Origin: Desulfobacteraceae bacterium
GTDB taxonomy: Bacteria > Desulfobacterota > DSM-4660 > Desulfatiglandales > Desulfatiglandaceae
DNA: 8,979 nucleotides
Reading direction: 5' to 3'
Assembly (NCBI GenBank): GCA_030612945.1
Contig: JAUWMY010000081.1
Coordinates: 1-8,979, forward strand
The notes below the pieces were generated by a model, which saw nothing but the letters and a program-made list of their open reading frames with translations, was not told where the DNA came from and made no database searches. This document shows positions 5,034 to 8,979 of the stretch, piece by piece. Made by a program: the position numbers and the translations under genes. Every line of letters begins with the position of its first letter. Position 1 is the stretch's first letter.

Positions 5034-6203
5034 ATGGATAAACTCAAAGAACGAATTGGCCGGGAAGTTGAATCTCTGGCTGATGACTTATTTGCTGTCA
5101 GTGATTTTTTATTGGCGAACCCGGAAATTGCGTACCAGGAGTTTAAAGCCCGTGACTATTTAAGCCGTATGCTGGAACAAAAGGGATTCGAAGTGAAAAA
5201 GGGAGTTGGTAATGTTGAGACGTCATTTTTGGCACGGCCGGCTGATTGCAAGCTGTCCCGGCCCACGGTGGCGATTCTGGCAGAATATGATGCGCTGCCC
5301 AAAATTGGCCACGGCTGTGGTCACAACCTGATTGCCGCTGCCAGCCTGGGCGCAGTGGTGGCTCTGCGTCTCATTTTGGGAGATGAGGCGGGTGGACTGG
5401 TACTGGTGGGCACGCCGGCCGAGGAAGGCGGCGGTGGAAAAGTTCGGCTGGCTGAGGCCGGTGTTTTTGAAGAGATGGATGCGGCCATGATGTTTCATCC
5501 CGGCTCTACAAATATCCCGGGAAAAGGCATGCTGGGCCGTATTAAATTCAATATAGAATTTTTTGGCCGGTCCGCCCATGCTTCCGGTACCCCCGACAAG
5601 GGTATTAACGCCCTGGATGCTCTTATCCTGGCCTACAGCAGTATAAACGCATATCGACAGCATATGCGGCCCGATGGTCGTATCCACGGAATCATTACCC
5701 ATGGCGGCGATGCACCGAACGTTATCCCGGATTATGCCGCCGGTCTTTTTTATGTGCGCGCCGGTAGCCGCACGTATCGGGATGAACTTTTCGAGCGGGT
5801 AAAAAAATGCTGCAAGGGCGCGGCGCTGGCCACAGGCGCCGAATTCAAAATCGAGGTCCACCGCCCCGCGCTCGACTCGATGAAACGCAACCCGGCCCTG
5901 GAGGCGGCGGCTATGAGCAACATGAAAGAGTTGGGAATTACGATCGACAATGATGACGGCCGCCTGGGCTCTTCGGACATGGGCAATCTCAGCCACTATC
6001 TGCCGGCGATTCACCCCTATCTGGCCATTGTCGGGTCCGAAATCGCCAGTCACACTGTCGAGTTTCGCGATGCGACCGTAAGTACCCGCGGTCGGAAAAC
6101 GCTGCTCAATGCGGCCAAGATGCTGGCTATGACCGCCTGGGATTTTCTGACTTCACCCGAATTAAGGGAAAAGGTATTGCAGGATTTTGCTGTGCCCGAG
6201 TGA
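5034..6203 (+). CDS. M20D-type metal-dependent amidohydrolase/peptidase (AbgB/PM20D2-like)
   Basis: This complete protein of 389 residues starts at an ATG preceded by AGGAG (5023-5027) at 6 bases. Family members use one or two metal ions to hydrolyse amide bonds of N-acyl or N-aminoacyl amino acids and small peptides, usually in the cytoplasm. Visible features are AILAEYDALPKIGHGCGHN (80-98, with metal-ligand candidates Cys95 and His97), GTPAEEGGGGK (126-136, catalytic Glu130/Glu131), MMFHP (His155), the insert/dimerisation domain from about 168 to 262 with GRSAHAS (His182), and SHTVEF (His340) near the end. The EYDALP and GHGCGHN wording is closer to AbgB and PM20D2 than to ArgE or DapE. There is no signal peptide. 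The exact substrate (p-aminobenzoyl-glutamate, aminoacyl-lysine dipeptide or another) cannot be read from sequence. It converges with a peptide ABC transporter operon 72 bases downstream. Confidence 0.92.
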   Translation: MDKLKERIGREVESLADDLFAVSDFLLANPEIAYQEFKARDYLSRMLEQKGFEVKKGVGNVETSFLARPADCKLSRPTVAILAEYDALPKIGHGCGHNLIAAASLGAVVALRLILGDEAGGLVLVGTPAEEGGGGKVRLAEAGVFEEMDAAMMFHPGSTNIPGKGMLGRIKFNIEFFGRSAHASGTPDKGINALDALILAYSSINAYRQHMRPDGRIHGIITHGGDAPNVIPDYAAGLFYVRAGSRTYRDELFERVKKCCKGAALATGAEFKIEVHRPALDSMKRNPALEAAAMSNMKELGITIDNDDGRLGSSDMGNLSHYLPAIHPYLAIVGSEIASHTVEFRDATVSTRGRKTLLNAAKMLAMTAWDFLTSPELREKVLQDFAVPE

Positions 6204-6275
6204 TGGCATCGGCCAATCAATGCATCCGCAGTCAACCTGCTGGAATCGAAGGCCCTGAATAAGCGTGTTTCGTTG

Positions 6276-7289
6276 TTAAGTCTTGTCATTTAAGTGGCAG
6301 GCGGAAAATCGATGTGGGGCGATTTCCTTGAGCACCGGAACTTCTTCGCGGCAGCGATTCGTGGCGTGGGGACACCGAGGATTGAAGTGACACCCTGACG
6401 GCGGGTCAAGGGGCGAGGGGATCTCCCCTTTGATGGGAGTAAACTCACAACATCGGTTTTCCAGGCGCGGTATCTCGTGCAGCAGCGCCCGGGTATATGG
6501 ATGGTTGGGGTTTGAAAACAGCTCATCTGTCTTGGCCGTTTCCACGACCCTTCCCAGGTACATGATCACAATCCTATCGCTGATATGTTCTACGACCCCG
6601 AGATCATGACTGATAAACAGGTAGGTTAGATCCAAATCCTCACGAAGCTTCATGAAGAGATTCAGGATCTGCGCTTGAATCGACACATCCAGGGCCGCCA
6701 CCGCCTCATCGCAAACGATAAATTCGGGATTTACCGCCAACGCCCTTGCAATTCCGATCCGTTGCCGCTGGCCGCCTGAAAACTGGTGCGGATATCGCCG
6801 TTTAAAAACAGGGTCCAGACCGCACCGCAGCATGACCTTGTCAAGGTATACATCCAAGTCCAATCGCCTGGCGATACCATGGACCAATGGCGCATCACCA
6901 ACGATGTCGCGAACCCGTTTGCGCGGGTTCAAAGAAGCAAACGGGTCCTGAAAAATCATCTGGATGTTGAGCGCAAATTGTTTGAATTCCACAGATGGCA
7001 GTTGCGCCACATCCTTTCCTTTATAGAAAATCGTGCCCTCGCTGAGAGGGAGAATTCCGGCTACCATTCTGCCCAGAGTCGACTTGCCGCATCCTGATTC
7101 CCCGGCAAGTCCCACCACTTCCCCCTGTGCGATGCTCAAACTTACATTGTCCACCGCATGGACCATCTCTTCGCGGATGTTTACACCGAGTTTTTGGGCA
7201 ATTTTTCCGGCCAAATCCAACGATTTCATGAAGCACTTGGAGACATTCTGCAATCGAACTATGGGAGGCTTGTTAGCGGTGTTTTTCAT
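6276..7289 (-). CDS. dppF: Peptide ABC transporter ATP-binding protein (DppF/OppF-like)
   Basis: This protein has 337 residues from the ATG at 7289-7287. That start overlaps the stop of the upstream ATPase by four bases (ATGA), which fits translational coupling; a longer frame upstream is only a shadow of that gene. It powers import of di- or oligopeptides as a heterodimer with the DppD-like partner on the inner face of the membrane. Walker A is GESGCGKST (63-71), Q-loop Gln114, signature FSGGQRQR (170-177), Walker B IVCDEA (Asp194, Glu195) and switch His228. The loop before the D-loop reads DEAVAALDVS in place of the common DEPxSALDVS. An insertion of about 20 residues (22-42) lies between the first strand and Walker A. 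The C-terminal oligopeptide-transporter domain holds HPYTRALL and four cysteines (300, 306, 313, 331). It is last in the operon. Opp, nickel or other substrate specificity is possible. Confidence 0.92.
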   Translation of the reverse strand: MKNTANKPPIVRLQNVSKCFMKSLDLAGKIAQKLGVNIREEMVHAVDNVSLSIAQGEVVGLAGESGCGKSTLGRMVAGILPLSEGTIFYKGKDVAQLPSVEFKQFALNIQMIFQDPFASLNPRKRVRDIVGDAPLVHGIARRLDLDVYLDKVMLRCGLDPVFKRRYPHQFSGGQRQRIGIARALAVNPEFIVCDEAVAALDVSIQAQILNLFMKLREDLDLTYLFISHDLGVVEHISDRIVIMYLGRVVETAKTDELFSNPNHPYTRALLHEIPRLENRCCEFTPIKGEIPSPLDPPSGCHFNPRCPHATNRCREEVPVLKEIAPHRFSACHLNDKT

Positions 7290-8269
7290 GAAGCCTCGCT
7301 GAGAAGGGGATGAAAGCAGCGAATCCGGCGTCCCGGCACCGGCCTGGTGGCCTCGGGGGTCACCAGGCAGACATTGTCGGCCCGGGGGCAGCGCTCGCGG
7401 AAAGCGCATCCTTCAGGCAAGTTCAGCAGCGATGGGGTCATACCGGGAATCTGGTAAAGGGCACTACCGCGCTTGTTGCGGCTGGGCACGGAACCGATGA
7501 GTCCGCTGGTGTAAGGGTGCAAAGGACGATCAAGGACGTCGTTGATACTTCCCTGTTCGACGATCCGTCCGGCGTACATGACGCAAATGTGATCGGCCAG
7601 GCCGGCCACAACGGTTAAGTCATGGGTGATCCAGATTAAGGCTGTTCCGGTTTCCCGGCAGAGCTTTTGGGCTTCATACAGTATCTGGGACTGAATGGTT
7701 ACATCCAGAGCCGTTGTCGGTTCGTCGGCAATAATCAAATCGGGTTTGTTCATTAAAGCTATGGCAATGGCCACCCGTTGGCGCATACCTCCGGAAAACT
7801 GGTGCGGATAAGCACGCAGCCGCTCGTCCGGAGATGCAATACCCACAAGACCCAGGGCATCCCGCGCACGCCGGCGCGCGGTTTGCCGATCCACCTTTTC
7901 ATGGGCTAAAATAGCCTCGATCATCTGGGTATCAATGCGCAACACCGGGTTTAAGGTCATCATGGGATCCTGGAAAATCATGGCAATACGCGACCCACGC
8001 AGAGCCCGCCACTGGTCCTCGGACAGCGGGACGATATCCCGGCCATGGAACAAAATTTGTCCGCTGACAATGCGCCCGGGGGGGTCCACCAGCCCGAGTA
8101 TCGAAAAACCGGTGACCGATTTTCCCGAACCGGATTCTCCTACGAGACCGAGTACTTCGCCCTTGTTGACGGTGAAACTGATATCATCCACCGCCTTAAT
8201 GACTCCGCTTTTCATAAAAAAATGGGTGTGGAGGTTTTCAATGACCAGGAGCTCCGGAGCATCACTCAT
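7286..8269 (-). CDS. dppD: Peptide ABC transporter ATP-binding protein (DppD/OppD-like)
   Basis: This complete protein of 327 residues starts at an ATG at 8269-8267 that overlaps the permease stop by four bases. GAGG lies about 7 bases ahead on the minus strand. It is the first ATPase of a dipeptide/oligopeptide importer. Walker A is GESGSGKSV (44-52), Q-loop Gln100, signature FSGGM (158-162), Walker B LIIADEP (Asp182, Glu183), D-loop ALDV, and switch His216 in ITHD. The C-terminal domain (about 240-327) has RPLHPYTSGLIGSVP and four cysteines at 288, 294, 301 and 318 (C-x5-C-x6-C-x16-C). This is the pattern that, to my recollection, binds a [4Fe-4S] cluster in the mycobacterial Dpp ATPase. 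All catalytic motifs are intact. The order permease-DppD-DppF is the usual one for the family. Confidence 0.94.
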   Translation of the reverse strand: MSDAPELLVIENLHTHFFMKSGVIKAVDDISFTVNKGEVLGLVGESGSGKSVTGFSILGLVDPPGRIVSGQILFHGRDIVPLSEDQWRALRGSRIAMIFQDPMMTLNPVLRIDTQMIEAILAHEKVDRQTARRRARDALGLVGIASPDERLRAYPHQFSGGMRQRVAIAIALMNKPDLIIADEPTTALDVTIQSQILYEAQKLCRETGTALIWITHDLTVVAGLADHICVMYAGRIVEQGSINDVLDRPLHPYTSGLIGSVPSRNKRGSALYQIPGMTPSLLNLPEGCAFRERCPRADNVCLVTPEATRPVPGRRIRCFHPLLSEAS

Positions 8270-8979
8270 TTCTGCAACCTCGGATTTAGAACATCGCGCA
8301 ATTGATCACCGACCAGGTTGATACTGACGATGGTGATCAGCAAGGCCACGCCTGGAAAGAAACTAATCCAGTATTTGCCGCTCAACATATACTCGAACCC
8401 GTTGGAGATGAGCAGACCCAGGGAAGGTTCGGTAATCGGCAAACCGATACCTAAAAAAGAAAGCGTTGCTTCGAGAGCGATGGCATGGGCCACCTGGACG
8501 GTACCAACTACGATCAGCGGGGGCATGCAGTTGGGCAGAAGTTCCCGGAACACGATGCGCCGGTGGCTCAACGCCAGACAGGCGGCTGCCTCGATGTATT
8601 CTTTGCGCCGCTCGACCAGGGCCGTGCCGCGAATAGTCCGTGCATAATAGGCCCACTGGGCCGCCACCAGAGCGATGATAATCTTGTCCACCCCCTGCCC
8701 TAAAATGGCCAGCAGCACCAGAGCGATGAGGATAGAGGGAAAACTGAGCTGGACATCAACCACACGCATGATCAGGGTGTCCGTCTTTCCGCCGAAATAG
8801 GCGGCTGTCAACCCCATGGTTCCGCCGAACATCAGCGCCAGCACGGCGCTCATGGCTCCGACGCCCAGGCTTGTGCGCAACCCGTAAAATATTCCGCTCA
8901 ACATATCACGCCCCTGATCGTCGGTCCCCAACCAATGGGTGTAGCCGGCTGCGCTTGCGGCCCCGGAGCCGCCCCCGAT
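8266..8979 (-). CDS. dppC: Peptide ABC transporter permease (DppC/OppC-like), N-terminus cut by window edge
   Basis: The 237 visible residues run open to the right edge, so the start lies beyond it. The TTG at 8931-8929 is internal, within THWLGTDDQGRDM, the conserved HWxGTDxxGRD segment of DppC proteins. With a usual length near 300, roughly 60-80 N-terminal residues, including the first membrane segment, are missing. The visible part has about five hydrophobic segments: SLGVGAMSAVLALMFGG, PSILIALVLLAILG, IIIALVAAQWAYY, LIVVGTVQVAHAIAL and FPGVALLITIVSINLVG. The cytoplasmic coupling (EAA) loop reads EAAACLALSHRRIVFRELLPN. Ala replaces the usual Gly of EAAxxLGA, and Glu replaces the usual His before LLPN. 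The product forms the inner-membrane channel with a DppB partner, whose gene and the binding-protein gene are expected past the edge. Confidence 0.93.
   Translation of the reverse strand: MGGGSGAASAAGYTHWLGTDDQGRDMLSGIFYGLRTSLGVGAMSAVLALMFGGTMGLTAAYFGGKTDTLIMRVVDVQLSFPSILIALVLLAILGQGVDKIIIALVAAQWAYYARTIRGTALVERRKEYIEAAACLALSHRRIVFRELLPNCMPPLIVVGTVQVAHAIALEATLSFLGIGLPITEPSLGLLISNGFEYMLSGKYWISFFPGVALLITIVSINLVGDQLRDVLNPRLQK

Noticed and set aside
5223..6053. 276-codon minus-strand open frame inside the M20 gene
   Set aside because: It is an antisense shadow of a clear M20 enzyme in GC-rich DNA; its sequence has no domain.
7290..7409. N-terminal extension of the DppF-like ATPase
   Set aside because: It lies wholly inside the DppD-like gene in another frame. 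The ATGA overlap start at 7289 fits the family start and operon logic.
8929..8931. TTG as the start of the permease gene
   Set aside because: It falls within the conserved HWLGTDDQGRD segment and the frame stays open to the window edge, so the gene is truncated by the window.

Overview
The window looks like chromosomal DNA of a Gram-negative, probably flagellated bacterium. My best guess is a member of Desulfobacterota (the former Deltaproteobacteria). Three things point that way: a periplasmic MltD-type lytic transglycosylase with a lipoprotein-like leader, a bactofilin, and AT-rich spacers full of short repeats of a kind I associate with assemblies from that group. The lineage is inference; no rRNA or marker gene is present.

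Left part (1-1521): a gene-free AT-rich stretch carries one copy of a long repeat and a strong palindrome. It leads to a letter-perfect sigma-28 (FliA-type) promoter at 426-452, which drives a small charged protein (505-768). A well-formed sigma-54 -24/-12 element at 914-929 lies ahead of a second small protein gene (1043-1306). A sigma-70-like promoter (1397-1424) flanked by inverted repeats, followed by a leader hairpin (1441-1489), precedes mltD.

Middle (1522-4702): a full-length MltD-like enzyme (GH23 domain plus LysM repeats) is followed by about 830 bases without a gene. This spacer holds heptamer tandem repeats, a perfect hairpin and the second, inverted copy of the long repeat. Then comes a bactofilin with an unusual C-terminal carboxypeptidase-regulatory-like beta-sandwich domain. 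MltD and the bactofilin both concern the cell wall and cell shape, but each appears to have its own promoter.

Right part (5034-8979): more GC-rich by eye. A complete M20D-type metal-dependent amidohydrolase/peptidase on the + strand converges on a minus-strand dipeptide/oligopeptide ABC transporter operon. That operon reads permease (cut by the window edge), ATPase 1, ATPase 2, with ATGA 4-base overlaps at both junctions. Import of a peptide or amidated substrate followed by cytoplasmic hydrolysis is the simplest joint role, but this is inference because the genes are convergent and not co-transcribed.

I see no phage, CRISPR, toxin-antitoxin, RNA gene or recognisable transposase. The most notable signals are the two alternative-sigma-factor promoters ahead of small unknown genes, the mltD leader architecture, the bactofilin fusion, and the inverted repeat pair enclosing 276-3651.
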